A stretch of 64,000 bases of DNA from Eucalyptus grandis. Its lineage: Eukaryota; Streptophyta; Magnoliopsida; Myrtales; Myrtaceae. This document shows positions 1-11,188 of this stretch, piece by piece (within the stretch, counting starts at the first letter, position 1; each line of letters begins with the position of its first letter). The notes beneath the pieces were generated by a model. It ran no database searches, was not told the DNA's origin, and worked only from the letters and a program-made list of their open reading frames with translations. The DNA lies in NCBI RefSeq assembly GCF_016545825.1, contig NC_052616.1:39581871-39645870 (forward strand), written 5' to 3'. The translations under genes were made by a program, and so were the position numbers.

Positions 1-1574
1 TCCCTAGCTAGAAGGGTAAAGGCCGGAAGCCCTGTCGGAGGTTTCTGCCCGAAGGGAATGCCTCGTGATGCTAGTTGAGATGCGAGATGCCCGGAATGTG
101 GGGGCGGAAGCCCGGTGGCCATGAGATGGGGATACTCGGGATCCCTGTCGGAGGTTTTGCCCGAAGGGATGGTGATGATGGTGAATTTGATGATTTGAGA
201 AAAGATAATGTGGGGATCAATTGATAAGTAAAAGTGGAAATTGATCTATGATATGATATGATATGCATGGTGATGCATGGCTAATGATGATGTGATATGC
301 ATGGTGATGCATGGCTAATGATGATATGATATGCATGGTGATGCATGGCTAATGATGGTATAATGTGATATGCATGGTGATGCATGGCTAATGATGATGT
401 GATATGCATGGTGATGCATGGCTAATGATGATGTGATATGCATGGTGATGCATGGCTAATGATGATATGATATGCATGGTGATGCATGGTTAATGATGAT
501 ATGATGTGATATGCATGGTGATGCATGGCTAATGATGATGTGATATGCATGGTGATGCATGGCTAATGATGATATGATGTGATATGCATGGTGATGCATG
601 GCTAATGATGATATGATGTGATATGCATGGTGATGCATGGCTAATGATGATGTGATATGCATGGTGATGCATGGCTAATGATGATATGATGTGATATGCA
701 TGGTGATGCATGGTTAATGATGATATGATGTGATATGCTATGATGATGCATGAATACGCTTGACATCAAAAAGGTAAGCAATGCCTGCATTGTATGATGG
801 TATGCATGGTGCATTTGAGTTGTTATTGGATTTCCTATCTCTTGAGTGGGCATGTACTCACCCCTTTTGGGGATAACATTTGAGATTAGAAAGATGCCGC
901 TTCCTACCGTCATGCGAGGCACCTTCTATGGTATTCCATCAGATATAGAAGTAGATTGTACGGAGATCGACTGCGTCACTATCCCTGGACTGACATTTGT
1001 GCGAGTGCGTGTGCTGGTCATGTACGACGTGGGCCTGGGCGAGGGCCCGAGTCATCCAGGAGTTTTTGTCTGTTCATGTCCGCCGAGACGGAGTGATTAG
1101 GGGGATGTTGCCGCCACCACCACCCGATGCACCTGGATGGGTGTGATGGTTACGTGAAGGGTAGAGAGCTGGTGTCATCTTTTTGGGAGTAGCCGCCACT
1201 GTTGGATGGGGGATGTCATGTGAATTTCTTTAGGGGTCGTAGTATCTTTTTGGGATGAGGCTGAGTGTGGCTGAAAATCTTGGTCTCCTTTTTGTATCGA
1301 CCCGTGAAAAACCCATCTCGATAATATGTAAATAAAAGTGGCATGGCTTATCTTTTAAATTCTGATGATTAGTGGTGTGTAATTGTATCATGGATTGGTA
1401 GGGGGATAGATGGTGATGTTTAATTTGCTTCCGCTATGAGTCGCGTTGGGACCGATTGTTTTAAAAAAAAAAAAAAATGGGTGTCCGCAAATAAGGACGC
1501 TTGCTTGAAAGAAAGAAAGGTAATAAAGTGTAACATTGGCACTGGTAACGACTGCGAAGGGTTCGGGTGTTACA
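1..1574 (+). mobile_element. Right-hand part of a large gypsy-type LTR, cut by the window edge
   Basis: Noncoding sequence with the look of a long LTR. It holds two copies of a CCCTGTCGGAGG-containing stretch near the left edge, a minisatellite at about 245-735, and a terminus ending GGGTTCGGGTGTTACA at 1574. A comparable terminus (GATTAGGGCGTGACA) ends the well-delimited solo LTR at 44288. The left end lies outside the window, so length and target duplication cannot be checked. The short reading frames here are low-complexity shadows of the repeat. The LTR identity is an inference from resemblance to the 40362-44288 element. Confidence 0.5.
245..735. repeat. Minisatellite, about 13 copies of a 34-39 bp unit
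   Basis: Direct tandem repeat with core GATATGCATGGTGATGCATG followed by GCTAATGATGAT. Thirteen copies of the GGTGATGCAT core can be counted. Units differ mainly by an extra ATGAT/ATGATGT segment, giving 34-bp and 39-bp variants. The repeat contains nested ATGCAT palindromes. Its antisense translation gives His/Ser-rich open frames that have no coding meaning. It lies inside the LTR that ends at 1574. Confidence 0.9.
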
Positions 1575-1840
1575 ATGATCTGGATCATAAAATTTCTAAA
1601 TCCAAGATGATATACGTTGTAATGCAATTTTCGCATATCAATAAAATTCATGTTTTGTTAATAGACGTGTGAGGCCGAAACCAGTCCTATGATGATGCTT
1701 TGAGGCCTGAGCATTCACACGATCTATAGTTTCAAAACGTTTTGGTGGAACGAAGGCGTCCAATGACATGAGGGCTAGTTCCCAATAAATTTTTCAAAAA
1801 AACAATTTGAAGTTGAAAACAAATTTTTCATGACATTTAC

Positions 1841-3176
1841 ATGCATTGCATTCATTCATATGTATATATACTAATCATTTTTCAATTACATCTCAGGCAT
1901 GACATTTCACATCATGATAGTCATTTGCATGGCTCGGATTCGCATTCAAAAGACTTTGACGAACCCGATTATTCTGACTCAGAGAATGAAGATAATCCTC
2001 GAGGTATTGAAAAAGAATGGCTTAGACATGAAGAGTCCAAACCTCTTACCACCAAACAGCCGATCACTGTAAATATGGGAGATTCAAACAACCCTAAAGA
2101 AACCAAGATTGGGGCAGGTCTCTCTCAAGCGGATGCCAATGGATTAATTGGGCTCTTGAAAAAAATATATGAAGGAGAGTGTGGCACTCATATAAACGGT
2201 CATCTCTTGGCTAGAAAAATCATGAAGCTCGGTTATTATTGGTTGACCATGGAAGCCGATTGTATTCAGCATGTGAGGTGCTGTCATCAATGCCAAGTCT
2301 ATGGGGACGAAATCAATGCTCCTCCTAATGAGCTACATCAAATGTCCGAGTCCTGGCCTTTTTCAATGTGGGACATTGACATCATCGGATCAATCAATCC
2401 TAAAGCATCGAATGGACATCGTTTTATCTTGGTAGCCATTGATTACTTCACCAAATGGATTGAAGCCAATTCTTATACTCATGTTACTGCAAAAAGTGTA
2501 GCGAAGTTCATCCGCCGTGATATCATCGCCCGATATGGAGTTCCTGAAGCGATGATTTACTTGGAGAATTCCACATTTGCCATTTGAATTCTTCTCCTTA
2601 CCGCCCACAAATGAATGGAGCGTGGAAGCGGCAAATAAGAACATCAAGAAGATTTTAGCCAAAACGGCGGAAAATTATCGTGATTGGCATGATCGGTTGC
2701 CATATGCTTTGTTTGCTTATCGAACTTCAATTCGTACTTCGACTGGGGCAACACCGTTCTCATTGGTTTATGGAACGGAAGCTGTATTACCCGTGGAAGT
2801 GGAAATTCCTTCACTGAGGGTACTTTCTCAAATCAAACTCTCTGAAGCTGAATGGGTTCAGCAAAGATTTGAACAACTTAATATGATTGATGAAAAGAGG
2901 GTAAAAGCCTTATGCCATGGACAAAGCTATCAGAAGAGAGTAGCTAAGTCATTTAATCGCAAAGTTAGACCAAGACATTTTGAGATCAACGATCTTGTCT
3001 TGAGGAAGGTTTTACCTATCATTCCAGATCCTCGTGGGAAGTTTACTCCAAACTATGAAGGTCCATATATTGTAAAGAAAGTGCTACCTGGTGGGGCACT
3101 AATTCTTGTAGAAATGGATGGTCATGAATTGCCAAGACCTGTAAATGCTGATTCTGTCAAGAAGTATTATCCATGA
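1841..3176 (+). pseudogene. Ty3/gypsy Tat/Ogre-type polyprotein remnant (element A): PR-RT linker joined to integrase
   Basis: The first frame (1841-2587, 248 codons) starts with acidic linker sequence and the pre-RT segment (ITVNMGDSNNPKETKIG), then LSQADANGLIGLLKK. It runs directly into the integrase zinc-binding region (GECGTHINGHLLARK, then CCHQCQ) and the core start WDIDIIGS with IDYFTKWIEA. The reverse transcriptase and RNase H that should lie between are absent, with the frame kept. About 45 bp are missing near 2560 compared with element B, removing the second catalytic Asp of the DDE core. A further one-base loss near 2620 shifts the frame. The rest (2577-3176) carries the Glu (VEAANKN), FAYRTSIRTSTGATPFSLVYG and the C-terminal domain ending VNADSVKKYYP. 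Dead copy, but with few stops. Confidence 0.85.
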
Positions 3177-5147
3177 ATAAAGTGAAAGGCTTTTGAGCCA
3201 TTTTTGGATTGAATCTGAGCCATTTTAGGATGTTTACATCATGCATTGCATGCATACATATTACATCTGCATGTTGTTCATTTTGCAGGATCTCTGATGA
3301 AGATTCTATCTATCCGCAAGAGGTTCATCTCAAGAGTGCAAAACTTTCAAAAGTGTCCATTCTTCTTTAGAACTTAGAAGTGACCTTATCCTTTAGAATG
3401 CCAAAAGAGTCGGTTAGAGCTCTAGAAGTACAGTTAGAATTCTAGAAATGAACTCATGTGCTAAGCAAAGCTTGTTCTGTCTACAAATTTTGTCCAATCT
3501 TAGTCTCAAAAATCTCTCCAGTAGGGTCAAGGAAACGTGTCATTTCAAGCAAAATTTCATTATATTTTCATTTCCCCAAGGAGTTGAATTTAACTAAAGT
3601 GTGTTTTGGAAAACCTGAAAATGATTGTTAAATATGCCAGGTGGTAGTGCCTAAAATGATGAGAGGCAACACCTTTACCAAACACGTCCTCATACACTAT
3701 GAGAGAATTGAGTGGAAAGAACCATGTCTTAGGGCATAGGATTCATTCACAGTGAATACATGATTTGAAATGATAAAGGCATTTCATTTCTCAATCCCAA
3801 ACACTATTGATATCCCTTGCAAGCCACTTTGAGCCAAATAGGGAGTATTTCCAAAATAACCCTGTCAAGAACAACCCCACATTGGGGCAAAATAGGGGGT
3901 CTTGGTTGAAAATTATGGAGCAAAAGATTAAGAAAGATTTTATTGCTTTCACTTGCATTAATCTTCTTGTGCTAACTTCAAGTGATTTCTTGTTGAAACT
4001 CGAAGCATCCCGAAGTGACAAAGAGCATTCCGTTCACTACCATAAACACAATTATCCTTTGCTTAGCCAATTTGAGCCATATGCAATTCTTTCATAACCC
4101 CAGGTGATGATTATCTCCCCACACTGGGGCAAGGCACATGATTTACCAACAAAATTGAGAATATTGGTAATGTTTGTAAATGTCACTCGAGAGTCCTAGA
4201 TACTCAAAAGAGGATAAAAACTAGGGGGCATGAAAAAGCAGTGTGCCCGGTAAAAGCAAGGCCAATGCCCATGAAAGAAAAAATGCAAAGAAAAGTAAGA
4301 GTGCAAAAAAGAGCGAAATCCATGATCGTGCAAAAGATCATTCATTGAAAAACAAAAGAAATATCTTGCAAGAGAAAACATGTATTGCAAGCAATATCAT
4401 TAGAACAGAGAGCGAAGCTCTCATGTCTCAAGACAAATTACCAAAAGGACTCTCGAGATAGGTTAAATTTCAAGAGTCGGATTTTTGAGAAGTCGTGTGA
4501 TGGTAATGATGCCAAGATAATCACTCGCTTTTTAACCCTTTGATACCCGAAAGTTTTTCAAGCCTTTCTAAGCCTCACTCAAACCAACACTACAACCCTT
4601 ATCCGAAGTCTCTTCCGATTGGGATGGTTCGAGTTGAAATGAGAATATCACATTGGAGCTACCGCTAGAAGGAGTGGAAGCAATCCTATCTTATCTTATC
4701 TTCAAGGTTCTTGACTTGTAAACCCGATGAAGATATTGATTGAATATTCATTTCTTGGCCTCAAAATGCATACCCTTTGTGTAAGCCCATGACCAAGCCA
4801 TCATTACGGTCCATTTAAAAGACCTTTTGATCAATGGATTGTATTCACTATGAACGTTTCCGAAAGCCATAGACATAGGTTGAGTGAGACTTCTCTAGTG
4901 AGGATTAAACAGTTTTCCCATATCAATGGTTAGGAACTAAAGCCCTTTTTGAGAGTCAGTGTGAAAGACCTTTTTTGATTAGGATATTTCCACTTGGCAT
5001 ATTTGACTTAACCTTTAGATGGTTAATCAAATCTCATTTTGTTAAAATCCCCTCTGAAAGGATTTGATAATTGGCATTATTTTGCAAGATTGGCTCTCAA
5101 GTAATCTTGAAACTCTTTTCAAAATATTTGTTCCTTAGTGAACCGGT
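3177..5147 (+). other. 3' noncoding region of Tat element A, no gene seen
   Basis: Sequence between the integrase end and the tandem arrays. It has recurring phrases such as CACATTGGGGCAAAATAGGGG (3880s) and CCCACACTGGGGCAAGG (4115-4135), typical of degenerate 3' regions of long Tat-lineage elements. The open frames at 3791-4461 are short, lysine-rich and match nothing I recognise. The first roughly 150 bases have a counterpart at 19240-19350 after element B. Confidence 0.55.
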
Positions 5148-5836
5148 TTTGGTCATCCTAAATCATATCATTGTCCCCAAGTTCTAGGTCAACTTAAAAC
5201 CTTGTCCTCAAGTTCTAGGTCATCTTAAAACCTTGTCCCCAAGTTCTAGGTGATCTTAAAACCTTGTCTCCTAGGTTCGTGGGTCCATCCTTAAACCACA
5301 CTAGGTTCGTGGGTTTATCCTTAAACCACTAGGTTCGTGGGTCCATCCTTAAACCACTAGGTTCCAGGTTATCCTTAAACCTTGTCTCTTAGGTTCGTGG
5401 GTCCATCCTTAAACCATTAGGTTCGTGGGTTCATCCTTAAACCACTAGGTTCCAGGTTATCCTTAAACCTTGTCTCTTAGGTTCGTGGGTCCATCCTTAA
5501 ACCACTAGGTTCGTGGGTTCATCCTTAAACCACTAGGTTCCAGGTTATCCTTAAACCTTGTCTCTTAGGTTCGTGGGTCCATCCTTAAACCACTAGGTTC
5601 GTGGGTTCATCCTTAAACCACTAGGTTCCAGGTTATCCTTAAACCTTGTCTCTTAGGTTCTAGGTTATCCTTAAACCTTGTCTCTTAGGTTCGTGGGTCC
5701 ATCCTTAAACCACTAGGTTCCAGGTTATCCTTAAACCTTGTCTCTTAGGTTCGTGAGTCCATCCTTAAACCACTAGGTTCCAGGTTATCCTTAAACCTTG
5801 TCTCTTAGGTTTGTGGGTCCATCCTTAAACCACACA
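5148..5836. repeat. Tandem array built on a 28-32 bp TAGGTTCGTGGGTCCATCC unit
   Basis: Degenerate copies of TAGGTTCGTGGGTCCATCC plus TTAAACCAC alternate with TAGGTTCCAGGTTATCC plus TTAAACCTTGTCT. Three such units form a higher-order period of about 90 bp that is repeated several times. The left end (5148-5270) has an older variant, CCCCAAGTTCTAGGTCATC. It sits between the polyprotein and the 3' LTR of element A, where Tat-lineage elements commonly carry tandem repeats. Confidence 0.9.
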
Positions 5837-6200
5837 GTAAGCCCCTTTTCCCAGTCGAAACCCGTTTTTACACGGTGAGATTATCGCATCCAGTCGAAAC
5901 CCGTTTTTACACGGTGAGACATCACATCCAGTCGAAACCCTTTTTTACACGGTGAGACTTTTCTCTTAGTCGAAACCCGTTTTTACATGGTGAGACATCA
6001 CATCCAGTCAATATCCGTTTTCACACGGTGAGACTTTTCTCCTAGTCAAAACCCGTTTTTACACGGTGAGACATCACATCCAGTCAATATCCGTTTTCAC
6101 ACGGTGAGATTTTTATTCCAGTCGAAACCCGTTTTTACACGGTGAGACATCACACCCAGTCAAAACCTGTTTTTACACAGTGAGATCTTTCTCCCAGTCT
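5837..6200. repeat. Tandem array, nine copies of a 38-bp unit in a dimeric pattern
   Basis: Core CCAGTCGAAACCCGTTTTTA plus CACGGTGAGA repeated nine times, with a partial tenth. The linkers mostly alternate between CATCACAT and CTTTTCTC, so the effective period is a 76-bp dimer. Some copies share a variant core (AGTCAATATCCGTTTTCAC), which again alternates. The array directly abuts the previous one. Confidence 0.9.
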
Positions 6201-6495
6201 AAACCATATGGTTTGTGGGTCCATCCTTAAACCTTGTTTTAGGTTTTAGGTTATCCTTAAACCATTCCTTTTCCATTTAGTGATTTCATTGTTTTCATTC
6301 CATTCCATGAGAGAGAGAAACAGAAATAGAGCGAATAAACCCCAATAAGAGTTCAGATACCCTCATGAGCAAAGGTAAGTATCAGGTATGTCTCTAACCA
6401 AGTATCATTGCTCGTCATTTCCATATTTCCGAAGTTGGGTCGACTAAAAATTGCAGGTATCAATTTTATCTTTGAGTGGAACCTCTTCGAACTCC

Positions 6496-6513
6496 CACTC
6501 AAAGAGGGGCAGC
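6496..6513 (+). promoter_or_regulatory. Polypurine tract of Tat element A
   Basis: CACTCAAAGAGGGGCAGC lies directly before TGTTGACACC at 6514. This is the expected plus-strand primer position for reverse transcription before a 3' LTR. It fixes the left boundary of the LTR. Confidence 0.7.
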
Positions 6514-6770
6514 TGTTGACACCCGAAATTTTTGTCGACGTTTTAAACATTCAATTCGCAAAAGTTAAATGAAATGAAAAGACAAAAAAAATTAGAAATA
6601 AAAGAAAAAAAAAGAAGAAGAGAAAAAGAACAAAGAGCCCAAAAGATAAAAAAAAATGGATGAAGGAAAGCATAAAAAAAATGAAATGAAAGTGAAAATG
6701 AAAACAAAACAAAAAAAATGAAATGAAATGAAAAGCAAAAGAAAAGTTAGAATAAAAAGAAAAGAGGGAG

Positions 6771-6780
6771 CATAAAAAGG
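6771..6780 (+). promoter_or_regulatory. Candidate LTR TATA box
   Basis: CATAAAAAGG ends an A/G-rich stretch and is followed some 30 bases later by CTCTCTCTAC-type pyrimidine-rich sequence typical of a plant transcription start. Position within the LTR fits a U3 promoter. No expression evidence is available. Confidence 0.4.
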
Positions 6781-9700
6781 GGTCATTTTTCCAGAGTTTT
6801 CAGGGGGACTAAAATTCTCTCTCTACATCTCTCTCTCCGATTTTTCTCTCCGCACTTGGTCGAGCAAAGGGGAGAACGAAGTAATCCTTCGTCTGCGGAA
6901 GCGATGTTGATTCTTGGAATCTTCTCTTTCGAAGACTTCTGCAGTGGATTTTCGCAAGATGGGGCTTCTCGCAAGTTTTCGCGAAGGTTCCGCTCATTCT
7001 CTCGGATTGGTTTGATCTTGCTTCATGCGCATGAGCTTTGACGAAGTGGAGGGACTCCATTCATTCTCTCTCCGATTGAATGAGAAAGTAGATACGAAGA
7101 AGCGGTTCCTCATGATTTGATCAAAGGAAATTGTTCGTAATCGAGGTTTGAAGTTGAGCGAACACCGAAAGTCGTTGTTCCATCATCGGTCGAGATTTTC
7201 TCTTCAAAACAGCAAGTCAGAATCTGAAGATCGGCGTTGGACAGCTCTCGTATTATAGTCGAACTTGATATTCTTCTCGTTCGACGATTCTTGAAGCGAG
7301 ATCGAAGAGCAGCTTCATTGTCGTTGAAGGGTGGACATCTCCAGAAGTTGATTCTTCGCTGGTTCAATCGAGCGAAAATGGTGGTGGTTACAGCAAGGGG
7401 ACGACACCAGCGTCTCCCTCTTCGCGGATCGGAGGCATTCTCTTGAAGATTTCTCGGTTTGAGGCAAGGATTGGCGACATCGGCGACGACGTCCGCGCTT
7501 AACCGATCTTCTCTCTGGATCGGGCTCACCGGATCGGTGAGCTCTCTTTCCATCCTCCTCGATTTGTTAGGGTTTTCAATTTCTGTTCTCTATTTGCATC
7601 CATTTGGGTCGCGGATTCTGACCTCTCTATCCCTCCTTCGGACGCTCAATCCGACGCCTTTGTTGCGGATCACACCCTTCCGGAGCTCGAGATACAGTGG
7701 TTCGGGTTCACGCCAAGTTGGAAGCCTCGGCTCAGCTCTCTGTCTCTGGCTCGATCAGTATCCGTATCACTAATAAACCAGGTAAACTCATTCCCCTCTC
7801 TCCTGCTCTGTTGCAAAAAGATTTGTAGAAGAATCACGTTCACGTAGTTCAAGTGTGATTCACTTAAGATCTGAGCTGTAACTAAGATGACTTGTGATGG
7901 CTCTGTGATTTTAATATTGATTTCAGAATGTTAGATGAGAACATAGCTTCAGTCCCGTTCCATAGCTTGAATTAATCGTTTTGTTGTACGTGAAGTGTTT
8001 GATGAAATACCTCAAAAGCATGAGCAAGAAATAGATCATGATAATGTCAAATCTGAAAACGTGTTGATATGAAACACTTCTTAGAAGTTGATTTACCGAG
8101 CATATAGATCTGATGCCACTCATTGTGCCATTGTTACTGAACCTGTGTTGTTTATTGTGTTCTGTGTTCTGATCTGACCTTCTGTGCAAAATGACGTTAG
8201 ATGAGCGGGTTGCTGTGGTTGTCTGTGTTCGAAGTCTTCATATAGGTTGAAGATGGTTCGATTATCTTTCCAATGATCTATAAAATGCCCTAATCGAACT
8301 TCATTTAATATGGTTTTTGCCTGTCCAAAGTTAGGTCCAGAATCTGCCAAATATTTGTTTCTCCGTTTCGGATGACCTTCTGTGCAAAATGAATTGATAA
8401 AAGCTGGTTGTCTTGATAGGATGTTAATCATGCTTGGTGAGGAACTGATTTCTAATGGAGTAGAATTTAGATCATAAATGGGTGCTTTATGAAATGCCTT
8501 TGGGTTACAATATATAGAATTCTTTGGAGTTGATTTGATTAGAAACGCTGTCTTTTCTGTGGCTAATTGCTGTTAGTTTTAAAGATAAGATAGTAGATTT
8601 GTCCAATTGCTTTTAATATTGTTGTAGAGTGACGGTGTGACATGCTATCATGTTCTATTTTTGATTGACCTCTTCATGCTCTTGAATTTTTAGAGATTCA
8701 CGTGTTAAAATTTTGAGAAGCTTCCTCATGAAAATTGTTACCATGATTGGGTGTGCATTTGATTCTAACTTGAGGTTAGTTTGGTTATTAATTGATGCCA
8801 TTTTGATCAAGAAAATTCATACGTGCTTGTGGCAAGACATGACTTCAATTTCATGGCAATTTGTCATCAAACAATTACAATTTATAGTCCCACGTGTTCT
8901 GTTACAACATTGATTGCATGCTGGAAGTTGTGAATTAAGCATTGATTAGATGGACATATATGTAGCATGAACACGATTGATGATGCATATTGTTTGGTGA
9001 ATGATCTTTTAACCAAAGTTATATGACTTGGATGTATGTCATATTATATGCTTTGCATGTAATCATTTGATAAATGATTTTAGTGCGACACATATTAATG
9101 CTGAACTTTAGGATATCACTCGAAACTTGACTTCGCATTGAACCTCTTTTAAACAATTGATTTTGATATGATGTATTGTTTTTGGTTGCTTGATGTGTTT
9201 GATTGTTTCTTTTATTTGTATGCACCTAGTCATAAATTTCTTAGATTAGGTTTAGATTAGGACCTTGAGGATGGAGAAGGCATGAAGGTGGTGGAGGTCG
9301 ATGTCCATTCCGACCATTGTCTTGTACTTTTTGTTTTCCCGACATATGTATCGGGTTTTATGCATTGTATAAAGCCCGACGAGTTGCGGGTTTCCTTTCT
9401 TTCTCGTTTGTTTTCTCTTTTATATTTTTAGGACTGTCTGATAGGTTTAACTGCTTTCCATTGATTGTTTACTTCATGTCTTGCAATTTCAATTTCATTG
9501 TTTGTTTTCCTTTTATTTCTTAGAAATAGAATAGCATGAAAATGATCAACCACGCATGATCACTTAGTATAGGAATTGATGATCCTGAAAATATAAAAGA
9601 AACGCATGGACATGTTAGGAAAAACACAACATACTGTTTAGGTACCGAAAGGGCGCTAATAGCAATATTAGTGTAACCCAAGTCCCCGAACCTAGATATC

Positions 9701-9830
9701 TGGTTGCGTAGAAATCGAGGGAACACTCCCGACTCTCGATTGGGTTTCTAGTCGACCCCCTAAAATGAGGCTAGTGGCGACTCCCGTCTATTTTTAGGTT
9801 GTCATAAATAAGTAGATCGTATAAATAAAT

Positions 9831-10251
9831 CCGCTGTCACGCGGGGTATGAGTTTTGATAAAACTCACTATGGTTTAGCATACTTGATGTGGGAATAACC
9901 CAAAGGATGAAGTGATGCCATCCTAATGGGTGAAGCTAACTATCAAGAGGGCTACCATGGTAAAAGTACCCTTAAATTCAATATCCACATTCGACTCCTT
10001 TTTAGGTATGTCGCTATGTGGGTATGGATCGTGACATTCCGCTGTCACGCGGGGTACGAGCTTGGGAGAGCTCGCGATCTCGTGGAGTGAACTCATGAGA
10101 GGCTTGATCCAAAAGGCGAGGTGATGACGTCTTTTGGAAATGCAAGCTATGAGGGAACTTTCGTGATCAAGTACCCCTAAATCCGATCTTTCCCCCTTTT
10201 CTCTCCTCGCGATAATGAGGGATTTGAGGGCGGCGAGATCGGGTCGCGACA
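9831..10251. repeat. Tandem duplication of the LTR terminal 210 bp
   Basis: Two units, 9831-10038 and 10039-10251, both start CCGCTGTCACGCGGGGTA. They share a paragraph-like layout: a gag(c)t...ctc hairpin, AAGG(A/C)..GA(A/G)GTGATG, CAAGTACCC-type sequence. Both close on a GTGACA/GCGACA end. The copies are clearly diverged. The duplication means that two alternative LTR ends exist. Confidence 0.75.
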
Positions 10252-11188
10252 CCCTTTAAGGGTGCTCCACCAATATCACATGCTTCAAACGATCTTGTCA
10301 ATCCTTAAGTTGGGGCTATATCATATCGACTATCACGATGTGGTTATCGAGGAAAACCAAATTGGCCATGTCGAGCCCACGATTCGAGCCGCTACTGAAA
10401 TTTGGTACTCCCACTCCTCACATTACATGGTCACTATTGACAAAATCAACCTAGAGGGAGAAATGAGGACTCATCATGCTACAATTGATTATATCTACTA
10501 TCAAGTAGAACCTGAGCTTGAGGTTCATTTGTTTGATATTTCCTAAGCCTCAAGATTTTCGACAAGCTCATATTGAGCAAAAGACAAAGCCTTGATTGAT
10601 GAGGAACGCTTGGCCCATGACAATAAGTGTCTCCGTAGAATCTCACGTAGTCCTTAAACTTTTATTTGATATTCTTTTCTTGTAAAGGGATTTCCTTTGT
10701 ATTTCCCTCCTTTCTATCAAGATTTTCATGTATTCATTTTCATATTACATGTAAAATCAAACTGCTTTGTAAGTTTCAAGAATGCAAGGCCCTATTTCCC
10801 TTATAATTGTTCGATGTAATCAATAAAAATTCATGAGGATTTTCATTTTCATGTAATTTTTTTAGAAAGGGGGGCGTCTATATTAAATATTTGTTGTCGT
10901 CCTTTTCAATTCTATAATTTTTTTGAAGAAATTTTGATAAGAGGATGCTATATGATGTTGGGATCATATATGCTTCTTATCACTATTTCATCTCAAGAAA
11001 ATATAAAATTGACAAGATTTAGTATTTTATTGATTTCTCTTGACCTATATACTATTTTGAGCTATTTTCTTTCAAAGGTACTAAAAGACGGCTAAGAAAT
11101 GATCTATTATACATACTCACCACCAAGCAAGGATGGAGAACGAAGACACACACACTTGCGTCATTAACATGGAGAACCAATGGCATAG
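10252..11188 (+). other. Leader region of Tat element B
   Basis: AT-rich sequence after the LTR and before the recognisable gag-like part. An open frame at 10262-10546 (94 codons) has no family that I recognise. A tRNA primer-binding site was not identified with confidence directly after the LTR end. Confidence 0.4.

Larger units (their letters stand above)
6514..10251 (+). mobile_element. Large Tat-type LTR (3.7 kb), lying between internal regions of elements A and B
   Basis: It starts TGTTGACACCCGAAA just after a polypurine tract and ends GGGTCGCGACA. The termini form an imperfect inverted repeat. It contains an A/G-rich segment (6560-6770), a TATA-like box (6771), pyrimidine-rich leader-like sequence, and near 9640-9790 a conserved block (GGTACCGAAAGGGCGC, AAGTCCCCGAACC, GTGGCGACTCC). 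A diverged copy of that block occurs in reverse at 19880-20190. The last 420 bp are a tandem duplication. Upstream is element A integrase plus 3' region; downstream is a gag-like region. It can therefore serve as 3' LTR of A and 5' LTR of B. Open frames inside (for example 7459-7773) look noncoding. Confidence 0.75.

Noticed and set aside
245..735. CRISPR-like regular repeats
   Set aside because: The repeats are head-to-tail without unique spacers, in plant LTR sequence; this is a minisatellite. The same holds for 5837-6200.
456..922. His-rich open frames on the minus strand
   Set aside because: Translation of the antisense of the minisatellite. Composition only.
7110..7773. Open frames of 100-147 codons inside the Tat LTR
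   Set aside because: Overlapping frames on both strands, no recognisable domain, and leader-like position in an LTR.
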